From contig NZ_JAGJBY010000001.1 in assembly GCF_020010905.1 (NCBI RefSeq), positions 682,001 through 746,000 on the forward strand: a stretch of DNA of 64,000 nucleotides. Reading direction: 5' to 3'. The position numbers and the translations under genes are program-made. The notes under the pieces were generated by a model. It was not told where the DNA came from, made no database searches, and was given only the letters and a program-made list of their open reading frames with translations. Position 1 is the first letter of the stretch. Each line of letters starts with the position of its first letter. The stretch comes from Streptomyces acidiscabies (GTDB lineage Bacteria; Actinomycetota; Actinomycetes; Streptomycetales; Streptomycetaceae). Below are positions 39,189-47,709 of the stretch, in pieces.

Positions 39189-39288
39189 GGCTCCGGAGTA
39201 GTCGCTCACTCCGTCCGAGCCCGTGTGTTGAGGACGCCCGGGGCGGCCACTTCGAGCACGCGAGATCGCTCTCGCGTGGGCCGCCCAC
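39189..39288. other. Two stacked stem-loops, possible structured RNA or terminator
   Basis: Stem 1: GGCTCCGGAGT (39189-39199) pairs with ACTCCG and GAGCC (39208-39221, 3-base bulge). Stem 2: GGGCGGCC (39241-39248) pairs with GGCCGCCC (39279-39286). It encloses an 8-base one-sided bulge and an inner perfect stem CACGCGAGA / TCTCGCGTG (39257-39265 and 39270-39278) with a TCGC loop. No known family was recognised. Confidence 0.45.
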
Positions 39289-39334
39289 CCGGAGGATCGG
39301 CCGAGGGGTAGGTGGGCAGGTGCAGATTGTGTGT

Positions 39335-39537
39335 GGCTGGTCGCGCAGTTCCCCGCGCCCCTAAAAGACAGGGTGCGGATCGGATGTCGAGTGCGGGTGC
39401 AACCCCATACCGGCTAGCTGGTCCGGCCTTTCAGGGGCGCGGGGCTGTATCGATATGCGGCTACCGCCGCGCGGGCGCGACCAACCACAGACCTGCACCC
39501 TGTCTTTTTAGGGGCGCGGGGAACTGCGCGACCAGCC
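39335..39537. repeat. Inverted repeat with 42/43-base arms (Streptomyces intergenic repeat)
   Basis: The left arm at 39335-39376 and the right arm at 39495-39537 are complementary except for one extra A. The core contains GGCGCGGGGAACTGCGCGAC. The 118-base centre contains a second repeat-like stretch around GGGGCTGTATCGATATGCGG. There is no transposase. A 29-base copy of the core occurs at 50872-50900, so this is a dispersed non-coding repeat. Confidence 0.8.
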
Positions 39538-39580
39538 CACCACTACCCGCACCCGGCAACCTCCAGAACCCACCCCCACC

Positions 39581-40405
39581 TCACCCCAACAACCGCTCCA
39601 ACACCACCGCGATCCCATCCTCCTCGTTGGACGCAGTCACCTCGTCCGCCACCGCCTTCAGCTCCTCGTGCGCGTTGGCCATCGCCACCCCCCGCGAGGA
39701 CCACGCGAACATCGGCAAGTCGTTCGGCATATCGCCGAAGGCGATCGTGTGGGCCGACTTGAGGCCGAGGCGTCGCGCTGCGAGGGAGAGGCCCGTGGCC
39801 TTGGAGAGGCCGAGCGGCAACAGTTCCACTATCCCCGGCCCAGCCATCGCGACCGTGACGAAGCCCCCGGCGGCCACGCGGGACGCCTCCGCCAACTCGT
39901 CGTCCCCCAGCGTCGGATGCTGGACGTAGATCTTGTTCAGCGGCGCAGCCCACAGCTCGGTCACATCAGTGAGCGGAGTCGCCGGCAGGTTCCCCACACT
40001 CGCGTACCCCGGCCCGACCAGCACCTCCCCGTCCAGCCCGTCCCGGCTGGCCGCGAGGTACAGCGGCCCCACCTCCGCCTCGATCTTCGCGAGAGCGACC
40101 CCCGCGAGCTGCCGGTCCAACGTCACGGACGTCAGCAGCCGATGCGCGCCGGCGTCGTACACCTGAGCCCCCTGCCCGCAGACGGCGAGCCCGGTGTAGC
40201 CGAGGGAGTCGAGAATGTGCCGGGTCCAGGGAACGGCACGCCCGGTGACGACGATATGGGTCGCCCCGGCGGAGGTCGCCGCGGCGAGAGCGTCACGGGT
40301 ACGGGGTGACACCGACTCGTCGGCCCGCAGCAGCGTCCCGTCGAGGTCGGTCGCGATCAGCTTGTACGGAAAACTCCCCGCGCCAACCTCATTCACAGCA
40401 CTCAC
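39581..40405 (-). CDS. HAD hydrolase, Cof/YidA type (second)
   Basis: 274 residues from the GTG at 40405, with GAGGGT 8 bases upstream. Motifs are IATDLDGTLLRADES, HIVVTGR, KATGLSLAA and FGDMPNDLPMFAW, with a C2-type cap between them. It is probably a cytoplasmic phosphatase for a sugar phosphate or cofactor. It lies about 100 bases downstream of serS in the same direction. Confidence 0.88.
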   Translation of the reverse strand: MSAVNEVGAGSFPYKLIATDLDGTLLRADESVSPRTRDALAAATSAGATHIVVTGRAVPWTRHILDSLGYTGLAVCGQGAQVYDAGAHRLLTSVTLDRQLAGVALAKIEAEVGPLYLAASRDGLDGEVLVGPGYASVGNLPATPLTDVTELWAAPLNKIYVQHPTLGDDELAEASRVAAGGFVTVAMAGPGIVELLPLGLSKATGLSLAARRLGLKSAHTIAFGDMPNDLPMFAWSSRGVAMANAHEELKAVADEVTASNEEDGIAVVLERLLG

Positions 40406-40506
40406 TCAAGCCACCCTCACTCGGATCGACCCCCGCCAGAGACCCCCCGCGCACATAACAGGGGACGCCCCCAGAAAGGGACGCCCCCTACAGAACCCCG
40501 ACCGGC

Positions 40507-41784
40507 TCAAGAACCCGTCGGCTCCAGAACCTCACGCCCGCCCAGGAATGGCCGCAGAACCTCCGGCACCCGAACCGACCCGTCCGCCTGCTGATGGTTC
40601 TCCAGAATCGCGACGATCGTGCGCGGCACAGCACACAACGTCCCGTTGAGGGTCGCCAGCGGACGCACCGTCTTGCCCTCCCGGTACCGGATGGACAACC
40701 GCCGCGACTGGAACTCGGTGCAGTCGGACGTGGACGTCAGCTCGCGGTACTTCCCCTGCGTAGGAATCCACGCCTCACAGTCGAACTTCCGCGCGGCGGA
40801 CGACCCGAGGTCACCGGTAGCGACATCGATCACCCGGAACGGCAGCTCAAGCGACGTGAGCCACTGCTTCTCCCACTCCAGCAGCCGCCGGTGCTCCGCC
40901 TCGGAGTCCTCGGGCGCGACGTACGAGAACATCTCGACCTTGTCGAACTGGTGGACCCGGAAGATTCCCTTCGTGTCCTTGCCGTGCGACCCGGCCTCAC
41001 GCCGGAAGCAGGGCGAGAACCCGGCGTACCGCAGCGGAAGCCGCTCCGCGTCGAGGATCTCGTCCATGTGGTACGCGGCGAGCGCGACCTCGGACGTCCC
41101 CACGAGGTACAGGTCGTCCTTGTCGAGGTGGTAGACGTCCTGCGCGGCCTGCCCGAGGAACCCGGTCCCGGCCATCGACTGCGGACGCACCAGCGCCGGC
41201 GTCAGCATCGGCGTGAACCCGGCGGCCGTGGCCTGCGAGATCGCCGCGTTGACGAGCGCCAGCTCAAGCAGCGCACCGACCCCGGTGAGGAAGTAGAAGC
41301 GCGAGCCGGAGACCTTGGCCCCCCGCTCGACGTCGATCGCGCCGAGCAGCTGCCCCAGCTCCAGGTGGTCCTTGGGCTCGAACCCCTCGGCGGAGAAGTC
41401 ACGAATCTCCCCGTGCGTCTCCAGCGTGACGAAGTCCTCCTCGCCGCCGACGGGTACGTCGGGATGGACGAGGTTGCCGAGCCGGAGCAGCAGCTCATGG
41501 GTCTCGGTGTCCGCCGCGTCGCGCTCGGCGTCGGCGGCCTTGACGTCGGACGCCAGCTGCGAAGCCTTCTTCAGCAGCTCCGCCTTCTCGTCCCCGGCGG
41601 CCTTGGGGATCAGCTTGCCGAGCTGCTTCTGCTCGGCACGGAGTTCGTCGAAGCGGACGCCGGACGACCTGCGCCGCTCGTCGGCGGACAGGAGGGAGTC
41701 GACGAGCGCGACGTCCTCTCCACGGGCACGCTGCGACGCGCGCACACGGTCGGGGTCCTCACGGAGCAGGCGAAGGTCAATCAC
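40507..41784 (-). CDS. serS: Seryl-tRNA synthetase
   Basis: 425 residues from the GTG at 41784. The N-terminal coiled-coil arm that grips the tRNA-Ser long arm spans about residues 30-105. Class II motifs are present: motif 2 in [20 protein letters not shown] and motif 3 in [20 protein letters not shown], with [10 protein letters not shown] for serine binding. TAGCCT stands 7 bases before the GTG, which would suit the -10 box of a leaderless message. Confidence 0.96.
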   Translation of the reverse strand: MIDLRLLREDPDRVRASQRARGEDVALVDSLLSADERRRSSGVRFDELRAEQKQLGKLIPKAAGDEKAELLKKASQLASDVKAADAERDAADTETHELLLRLGNLVHPDVPVGGEEDFVTLETHGEIRDFSAEGFEPKDHLELGQLLGAIDVERGAKVSGSRFYFLTGVGALLELALVNAAISQATAAGFTPMLTPALVRPQSMAGTGFLGQAAQDVYHLDKDDLYLVGTSEVALAAYHMDEILDAERLPLRYAGFSPCFRREAGSHGKDTKGIFRVHQFDKVEMFSYVAPEDSEAEHRRLLEWEKQWLTSLELPFRVIDVATGDLGSSAARKFDCEAWIPTQGKYRELTSTSDCTEFQSRRLSIRYREGKTVRPLATLNGTLCAVPRTIVAILENHQQADGSVRVPEVLRPFLGGREVLEPTGS

Positions 41785-42308
41785 AGGCCCAAGGCTACCG
41801 GTGTGCACCGACGGCCCACGACCGACTATTTCCCCCGCCCCGAAAAGCCGGTTACGACCCGTTATGAGGGAATTGCGGAATGTGTCAAGGGAATCCGCCG
41901 CCTTCCCTGAGACTGATCACCCCAGGGGCTCGAAGTTGACTCGACTGCCTTGTGGAAGAAGGGACTTGGGGGCCGGTTGTCCACAGTGATCCACACCCCG
42001 GGAAAAGTTATCCACAGGGTGTGCGAAAGATCTGTGGACATCGGAAACGATCTTTCCCGCATGTTGCCCCGTACCCGGAAATTCTGTCCTAAACGCGCCT
42101 CGTATCCACTTTCGAGTGGAAACGCGTCGCTCCAAAGGATTGCGCGCAGGAAACAAGTGGACGAAGGGTGACCTACCCACCGGTGGACAACCTGAGGGTC
42201 AGGGTGCCGATTTGTCGACTGAGTACCACCGAGCAGTCGACTTATCCCCAGGTCGAGAAGCCCACCTGTGGATAACTCCTGTGGATAACTAGCAGTACGC
42301 CTGTACTA
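41785..42308. other. serS-pheA intergenic region rich in DnaA boxes
   Basis: No gene is supported in these 524 bases. The left end is the presumed serS promoter; the rest is dominated by DnaA-box-like nonamers. Confidence 0.6.
41977..42288. promoter_or_regulatory. DnaA-box cluster 2
   Basis: Boxes seen: TTGTCCACA 41977-41985 (the Streptomyces-preferred form), TGATCCACA 41987-41995, TTATCCACA 42008-42016, inverted TGTGGACAT 42033-42041, inverted GGTGGACAA 42182-42190, TTATCCCCA 42242-42250, and inverted TGTGGATAA at 42267-42275 and 42280-42288. Three are perfect TTATCCACA and one is the Streptomyces consensus. Confidence 0.8.
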
Positions 42309-42312
42309 CTAG
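42289..42312 (-). terminator. Hairpin over the pheA stop codon
   Basis: CTAGCAGTAC pairs with GTACTACTAG around a 4-base loop, with one mismatch. It covers the pheA TAG stop and adjoins the last DnaA box. It may end transcription of the minus-strand genes. Confidence 0.4.
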
Positions 42313-43244
42313 AAACGCCCGTCCTGGCACCGCGCCACCCACTCCGACGCCGCCACGAACTCCGCGTCCGAGGTACCCGGGAACGGCACCGCCACATCCC
42401 CCGCGTCGACGACGTCCGCGCGCGGGTACGAGCCCAGGAACCGCACCTCGCGGCAGATCCGCTTCAGCCCCATCAGGGCCTCCGCCACCCGCCGGTCGTT
42501 GATGTGCCCCTCGGCGTCGACGCAGAAGCAGTAGTTGCCGATCCCCGCCCCGGTCGGCCGGGACTGGAGCAGCATGAGGTTGATCCCCCGCGTCGCGAAC
42601 TCGCCCAGCAGATCGCGCAGCCCGCCGGGGTGGTCGTCGCTCTGCCACAGCACGACGGAGGTCTTGTCGGCGCCGGTCGGCGCGGCGGGCCGGGACGGAC
42701 GCCCGACCAGCACGAACCGGGTCTGCGCGTTCTCCGCGTCGTGGATGCCGGTCTCCAGGGCCTCAAGGCCGTACCGCGCGGCGGCGAACTCGCCGGCGAA
42801 GGCGGCGTCGTACCGGCCCTCCTGGACCAGGCGGGCCGCGTCCGCGTTCGAGGCGGCGGACTCCCAGAGCGCGTCGGGGAGGTGCTTCCTCAGCCAGTTC
42901 CGCACCTGCGGCTGGGCCGCCGGGTGCGCGGAGACCGTCTTGATCTCGGAGAGCTTCGTCCCCGGCCGCACGAGCAGCGCGAAGGTGATCGACAGCAGCA
43001 CCTCGCGGTAGATCATCAGCGGGGTGCCCGCGACCAGCTCGTCGAGGGTGGTCGTGATCCCGCCCTCGACGGAGTTCTCGATCGGCACGAACGCGGCCTC
43101 GGCCTCGCCGACCCGCACCGCGTCCAGCGCGGACTGCACGGACACGTACGGAACCAGTTGCCGGGTAGCCGTTTCGGGCAACGTCCGCAGAGCGACCTCC
43201 GTGAAGGTGCCCTCGGGACCGAGATACGCATAGCTGGCAGGCAT
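42309..43244 (-). CDS. pheA: Prephenate dehydratase
   Basis: 311 residues. It converts prephenate to phenylpyruvate in phenylalanine synthesis. The catalytic part (1 to about 190) has YLGPEGTFTEVAL, VPIENSVEGGI and ALEALETGIHDAENAQTRF, with the TRF catalytic motif. A C-terminal ACT domain (about 205-285) has the ESRP-like segment LLQSRPTG for feedback by phenylalanine. There is no fused chorismate mutase, as is usual in actinobacteria. Confidence 0.94.
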   Translation of the reverse strand: MPASYAYLGPEGTFTEVALRTLPETATRQLVPYVSVQSALDAVRVGEAEAAFVPIENSVEGGITTTLDELVAGTPLMIYREVLLSITFALLVRPGTKLSEIKTVSAHPAAQPQVRNWLRKHLPDALWESAASNADAARLVQEGRYDAAFAGEFAAARYGLEALETGIHDAENAQTRFVLVGRPSRPAAPTGADKTSVVLWQSDDHPGGLRDLLGEFATRGINLMLLQSRPTGAGIGNYCFCVDAEGHINDRRVAEALMGLKRICREVRFLGSYPRADVVDAGDVAVPFPGTSDAEFVAASEWVARCQDGRF

Positions 43245-43312
43245 GGCCTCACCCTAATGGCCCTTGCGAAACGCGGCCCACGCATCTCACGGTCGAGTGA
43301 ACCTGCGTGACC

Positions 43313-44584
43313 TCACCCCTCCAGCAGCGCCTGCCCCACGTACCCACCCTTCTCCGCCCCACCCGGTACCGCGTACAGCCCACTCGACTCGTGCCGGATG
43401 TACTTCGACAGCTCATCCCCCCGATCCAGCTTCCGCTGCACCGTCACGAACCCCCGCAACGGATCGGCCTGCCAGCAGATGAACAGCAACCCCGCGTCAG
43501 GCGTCCCGTCCGCGTCGATCCCGTCGTGGAACGAGAACGGCCGCCGCAACATCGCCGCACCCCCGTTCTGATCCGGCCGCGAGATCCGCGCGTGCGCGTT
43601 GATCGGCACCACCAGATCCCCCTTCGCGTCCACCTTCTCCAGATCCATCGCGGTCGTCTCCGACCCCCCGGACAGCGCCGCGCCGTCCGCCTTCCGCCGC
43701 CCGACGACCTGCTCCTGCGCCGCGACGGTCAGCTTCTCCCAGTCGTCGAGGAGCATCCGGATCCGGCGGACGACGGCGTAGGACCCGTTCGCCATCCACG
43801 CGGGGTTCTCCGACGACGAGCCGGACGCCGGTACGAAGATCCGCTGATCGAAGTCAGGCTCGGACGGCTTCGGATTGCGCGTCCCGTCCATCTGCCCCAT
43901 GAGATTCCGCGCGGTCATGGGGTGGGAGGTGGCCCCCGGCGACCGGTTGAACCCGTTCATCTGCCAGCGGACCTTCGCGGCGCTCCCCGCGTCCTTCTGG
44001 ATCGCGCGCAGCGCGTGAAAGGCGACGAGGGCGTCGTTGGCCCCGATCTGCACCCACAGATCCCCGTCGCTACGAGCCTTGTCGAGCCGGTCCGAGGAGA
44101 AACTCGGCAACGGGTCGAGCCCCACGGGCCGCAGCTTCTCCAGCCCGGTCTTCGCGAAGAAGCTGTGCCCGAACCCGAAGGTGATGGTCAGCGAGGAGGG
44201 TCCGGCATCCATCGCGATCCCGGTGTCCCCCTGCCCCGCGGCCTCCCCCGCCATCAGCCGCTCAGCGGTCTGCGACCACCGCCGCATCAACGCGACGGCC
44301 TGCGCCCGCCCCGCCCCCGCCGCCAGGTCGAACGCCACGACATGCCCACGAGCCTGGAGCCCCTGAAGAATCCCGGGCTGATGTTTCACGTGAAACGCGA
44401 CCGCCTCCGCCCCCACGGACGTCAACGGCGTCGCCTCACCCGGCGCGGCGGCATACGCGACCCCCGCACCGCCCGCCGCACCGAGCACCAGCCCGGCCGC
44501 ACCGGCCGTACCGAGCAGCGCCCGGCGTGAAAGTCCTTCCTGCGTAGGCGTTTCCGGGGTCGTACGGGGCTCCGAAAGGGTCAC
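43313..44584 (-). CDS. dtpA: Tat-exported DyP-type haem peroxidase DtpA
   Basis: 423 residues from a GTG. A twin-arginine signal (LSRRALLGTAGAAGLVLGAA) directs the folded haem protein out of the cell. The DyP signature GQMDGT supplies the distal Asp, with conserved RHESSGLYAVPGG near the C-terminus. In S. lividans DtpA is needed with Sco and ECuC for maturation of the copper oxidase GlxA and for morphology; the linked genes here support the same role. A parS site lies in frame near residue 65, encoding FHVK. Confidence 0.92.
   Translation of the reverse strand: MTLSEPRTTPETPTQEGLSRRALLGTAGAAGLVLGAAGGAGVAYAAAPGEATPLTSVGAEAVAFHVKHQPGILQGLQARGHVVAFDLAAGAGRAQAVALMRRWSQTAERLMAGEAAGQGDTGIAMDAGPSSLTITFGFGHSFFAKTGLEKLRPVGLDPLPSFSSDRLDKARSDGDLWVQIGANDALVAFHALRAIQKDAGSAAKVRWQMNGFNRSPGATSHPMTARNLMGQMDGTRNPKPSEPDFDQRIFVPASGSSSENPAWMANGSYAVVRRIRMLLDDWEKLTVAAQEQVVGRRKADGAALSGGSETTAMDLEKVDAKGDLVVPINAHARISRPDQNGGAAMLRRPFSFHDGIDADGTPDAGLLFICWQADPLRGFVTVQRKLDRGDELSKYIRHESSGLYAVPGGAEKGGYVGQALLEG
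44383..44396. other. parS site (exact), single, inside dtpA
   Basis: Exact GTTTCACGTGAAAC within a coding region. The palindrome reads FHVK in the dtpA frame. Confidence 0.9.
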
Positions 44585-44587
44585 GGT

Positions 44588-46525
44588 TCAGCCGATCTGC
44601 GCGTTCTTGGAGACGGTCGTCTGGTCGATGTCGGAGGTCCGGACGGTGACGGCGATCTTCCACTCGCCGGCCACCGGGATCTGCACTCCGTTCGCCGCCC
44701 AGTGACCGGTGGTGATGTGGTCGGGGGTGACGGGCAGGGGCCCGATCTTCTGGGATTCGAGCGTGAAGGAGACCTTCAGCTCGGGGACGTCGATGGGCTG
44801 CCCGTTCGCGTCGGTGAGGTAGACGTGCAGCTCGTTGGCCCCGGTCCCGGCGGGGTCCATGTCGACGCTGACGACGCCCTTGCCCTTGGCTCCGCCGGTG
44901 TCGAAGCTCATGTCGAGCGTCAGCGCGCCGCCGGTCCCGTCCGAGACGGCACCGGACGACACGGAGTTCGCGGCCTTGGCGTCCAGTTCGGTACGTCCGG
45001 GCTCGGTGGACGTGAGGATCGTGGTCACGGCGAGCAGGACGACGGCGACACCGGCCTCGGCGAGCACGGAACGCCGCAGCCCGAACCGGTTCGCGTCGCC
45101 GTCCCGCAGCTTCTTCTGCCGGGTGCTGTCTACGGCGGCCTGCTGCCGGGCGAGTTGAGAGGCGCGCTTGGGGTCACCCGTGGCGCTGTCGGCGGAGTCG
45201 GCCCCCTTGCGTACGGCGACAGGCTCCTTGACCTGCGCGCCGTCCTCCTCGGCAGCCGACGCCTCTTCGGAATCCGCAGCCCCCTCAACAGCCCCGGCCC
45301 CCACCAGCCTCCCCGTCCACCGCCGAGAAACCGAAGCGATCCCCACCAGCACGACCACCAGCCCGATCTTCACCAGCAGCAGCTGCCCGTACGACGTCTC
45401 CGTGAACGCCGACCACGACCCGAGCTGCCGCCAGGACTGGTAGATCCCGGTGGCGACCAGCGCCAGCACACTCCCGAACGCGATCTGCGAGAACCGCCGC
45501 ACGGCACCCGAATCGACGGGATGCTCCACAGGCCCCCGATAAAGCGAGACCAGCAGCGTCACGAGCCCGCCCAGCCACACCGCCACCGCCAGCAGATGCA
45601 CGATGTCGACCGGCATAGCGATCCCCGCCTGCAACCCCGTCGACGCATGCTCGGCCAACGCCCAGCTAGCAGCCAACCCGGCGGCGACAACCGTCCCCCC
45701 CACCGCCAGCCCGAACCGCAGATCCCGCTTCTCCTCGTCGTCCCGCTTGTCATACGCCCCGAACAACACGGCGATGAACAGCGCGGCAGCGGCAAGCAAC
45801 AGCAGCCGCGACACCAGCGCGGCCCCCGCCTTGGTCTGAAGCACATCCCCCAGCAGCGACAGATCGAAGATGTCCCCGACCTTCCCGGACCCGGTGTACG
45901 ACCCGCGCACGAGCAGCAGGAACAGCGTCGACGCGGTGAGCGTCAGCCACCCCCCGACGACGAGCCGCTGCACGGCCCGTACGGAACTCCCCCGCGACCA
46001 GCAGGCGAGCACGAACGCGGCGCCACCGACGAGGACGATGAACCCGGCGTACGACAGATACCGCCCGGCGTCGTAGAGCGCCCCCACGACCCCGCCCCCG
46101 GCTTCCCGCACGGACGCCGAGACGCTGGTCTCGGAGGCGGCCCCGATGGAGAACGTGTACGCCCCGGCGACGGGATGGCTGTCCTCGGAGACGATCTGGT
46201 ACGTGACCGTGTACGTCCCGTCCGGCAGCCCGCTGCGCAGCGGCACGGCGTACGACGACCCGCCCGTGTTGTTCGCGGCGCCCGCGTCGACCCGGTTCCC
46301 CTTGGGGTCCAGGACGCGCACGGAGTCGCGGTCGGTGGCGATCTTCTCGGAGAACGTGAGCGTCACCTGTGTGGGGGCCTGCGCGACCACCGACCCCTGC
46401 GTGGGATCGCTGCCGGTGAGCGCGGCGTGCGCGGACGCGGGCGCGGCACCGGCGAGGAGCGCTCCGGTGACGGCCAGGAACAGCAGCACCCAGGTGCGCA
46501 CGCGCGAGGTGGTGGCCGACGGCAT
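44588..46525 (-). CDS. CopC-CopD fusion copper-resistance membrane protein
   Basis: 645 residues. A signal peptide ends ASAHA, leaving the mature N-terminal His typical of CopC copper sites, and a CopC domain follows (about 34-130, with DSHPVAGAYTFSIG). Next are about eight CopD transmembrane helices (150-400), a charged Ala/Glu-rich cytoplasmic loop (410-470), one more helix and an extracytoplasmic C-terminal domain (YtkA-like). It probably moves or senses copper at the membrane. It lies 3 bases upstream of dtpA. Confidence 0.9.
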   Translation of the reverse strand: MPSATTSRVRTWVLLFLAVTGALLAGAAPASAHAALTGSDPTQGSVVAQAPTQVTLTFSEKIATDRDSVRVLDPKGNRVDAGAANNTGGSSYAVPLRSGLPDGTYTVTYQIVSEDSHPVAGAYTFSIGAASETSVSASVREAGGGVVGALYDAGRYLSYAGFIVLVGGAAFVLACWSRGSSVRAVQRLVVGGWLTLTASTLFLLLVRGSYTGSGKVGDIFDLSLLGDVLQTKAGAALVSRLLLLAAAALFIAVLFGAYDKRDDEEKRDLRFGLAVGGTVVAAGLAASWALAEHASTGLQAGIAMPVDIVHLLAVAVWLGGLVTLLVSLYRGPVEHPVDSGAVRRFSQIAFGSVLALVATGIYQSWRQLGSWSAFTETSYGQLLLVKIGLVVVLVGIASVSRRWTGRLVGAGAVEGAADSEEASAAEEDGAQVKEPVAVRKGADSADSATGDPKRASQLARQQAAVDSTRQKKLRDGDANRFGLRRSVLAEAGVAVVLLAVTTILTSTEPGRTELDAKAANSVSSGAVSDGTGGALTLDMSFDTGGAKGKGVVSVDMDPAGTGANELHVYLTDANGQPIDVPELKVSFTLESQKIGPLPVTPDHITTGHWAANGVQIPVAGEWKIAVTVRTSDIDQTTVSKNAQIG

Positions 46526-46538
46526 GTGTTTCCCTCCC

Positions 46539-46976
46539 TCAGTTCCCGGTCTTCGGGACGTACGTCGCCGACTCCACCGGAATCTCGACCTCCATGGCCT
46601 TCGATTCGGCGAAGTGCAGGGTCACGGTCACTTTCTCGCCCTGCTTCGGCAGTCGCTCCAGCTTCTCGAACATCAGATGGTTACCGCCGCTCTTGAACAC
46701 GAGTTGACCGTGCGCGGGCACATCGAGGGAGCTGACCTCGGTCATCGTCCCGCCACTGGTCTCGTGCACGGTGACGGGCCCGGCGGGGCTGGTCACGGAC
46801 GTCAGCTCGTCCTTCGTACCGCCCTTGTTGCTGATGGTCAGGAACCCGGCGGCCATGGTGGAGACGGGCTGCGGAATGTAGGCGGCGCCGACGGACAGAG
46901 CGGGACCGCTCGCGTCGGAGGACCCGCACCCGGCGAGCAGCAGCACCGCCCCGACCCCTGCGGCGGCGAGCCTCAC
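46539..46976 (-). CDS. ecuC: PCuAC-type extracytoplasmic copper chaperone ECuC
   Basis: 145 residues from the GTG at 46976, which overlaps the sco stop by 4 bases; GGGAG precedes it. A lipobox (LLLAGCGSS) anchors it to the outer face of the membrane. The copper motif is present as VHETSGGTM and then NHLMFEKL, matching the H-x(n)-M ... H-x-M pattern of PCuAC. In S. lividans ECuC passes Cu(I) to Sco. Confidence 0.92.
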   Translation of the reverse strand: MRLAAAGVGAVLLLAGCGSSDASGPALSVGAAYIPQPVSTMAAGFLTISNKGGTKDELTSVTSPAGPVTVHETSGGTMTEVSSLDVPAHGQLVFKSGGNHLMFEKLERLPKQGEKVTVTLHFAESKAMEVEIPVESATYVPKTGN

Positions 46977-47632
46977 GGCTTGGCTCCCTGCATCAGCTTC
47001 GGCAGGTCCTTGATGTAGTCGTCGACGGTCGCCGACTCCGTGTAGAGGACGTAGCCCCCGTCGGTCTTCGGCGAGAACGCGACCACCTGCGTGCCGTGGG
47101 TGGAGACCATCTTGCCGTTCTTGTCCTTGTGCGGCGGCTCGATGGTGATGCCGACGGTCCGGGCGGCGGCCTGGATCGTCGCGAAGTCGCCGGTCAGGCC
47201 GACGACCTGCGGGTCGATGCCCTTGAGCCAGGAGGCGAGCGCGGCCGGGGTGTCCCGCGCGGGGTCGGTCGTCACGAACACGACCCGCAGCTTGTCCTGC
47301 TCGGCCTTCGACAGCTTCGACTTGGCGACGGCGATGTTGTTCATGGTCAGCGGGCACACGTCGGGGCAGTGCGTGTACCCGAAGTACAGCAGCGTCGGCT
47401 GCCCCTTGGTCGCGGCCCGCAGGTCGTACTTCTTGCCGGTGGCGTCGGTCAGCACCAGGTTCGGCTTGGTGAAGGGCTGGTCCAGCACGATCGCGGCCTG
47501 CTCGCTGGTGTTGCCGCCCTCTTCGACGACCGAGGCGACGGACGAGGAGTTGTCGTCACCGCTCCCGCAGGCGGAGAGGGTGAGCACGGCGGCGGCGAGC
47601 AGGGCGGCCGTGGCGTACGTCTTCTTGCGCAT
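46973..47632 (-). CDS. sco: Sco/SenC copper chaperone lipoprotein
   Basis: 219 residues from the ATG at 47632. A lipobox (LTLSACGSG) follows a basic MRKK start. The thioredoxin fold has the copper-binding CPDVCP motif in FGYTHCPDVCPLTMNN and the third ligand His in STHGTQVVAF. It delivers copper to cytochrome c oxidase and/or the oxidase GlxA. It is coupled to ecuC by the GTGA overlap. No strong ribosome binding site is visible. Confidence 0.94.
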   Translation of the reverse strand: MRKKTYATAALLAAAVLTLSACGSGDDNSSSVASVVEEGGNTSEQAAIVLDQPFTKPNLVLTDATGKKYDLRAATKGQPTLLYFGYTHCPDVCPLTMNNIAVAKSKLSKAEQDKLRVVFVTTDPARDTPAALASWLKGIDPQVVGLTGDFATIQAAARTVGITIEPPHKDKNGKMVSTHGTQVVAFSPKTDGGYVLYTESATVDDYIKDLPKLMQGAKP

Positions 47633-47709
47633 GGAGAAATGTCCCAGATGTTCGGAAGGAGACGGGGCGCGCACTGGCGAGAACCGGCGCGCGCCCACGC
47701 GGATCAGGC

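Larger units (their letters stand above)
39047..39580. other. Gene-free region with strong RNA-like structure and an inverted repeat
   Basis: No coding frame here looks real. The left part (about 39100-39290) holds two strong stem-loops and the right part (39335-39537) a long inverted repeat, both listed separately. Confidence 0.55.

Noticed and set aside
39335..39537. Insertion sequence bounded by the 42/43-base inverted repeats
   Set aside because: The centre is only 118 bases with no transposase frame and no target duplication was seen. A dispersed non-coding repeat fits better.
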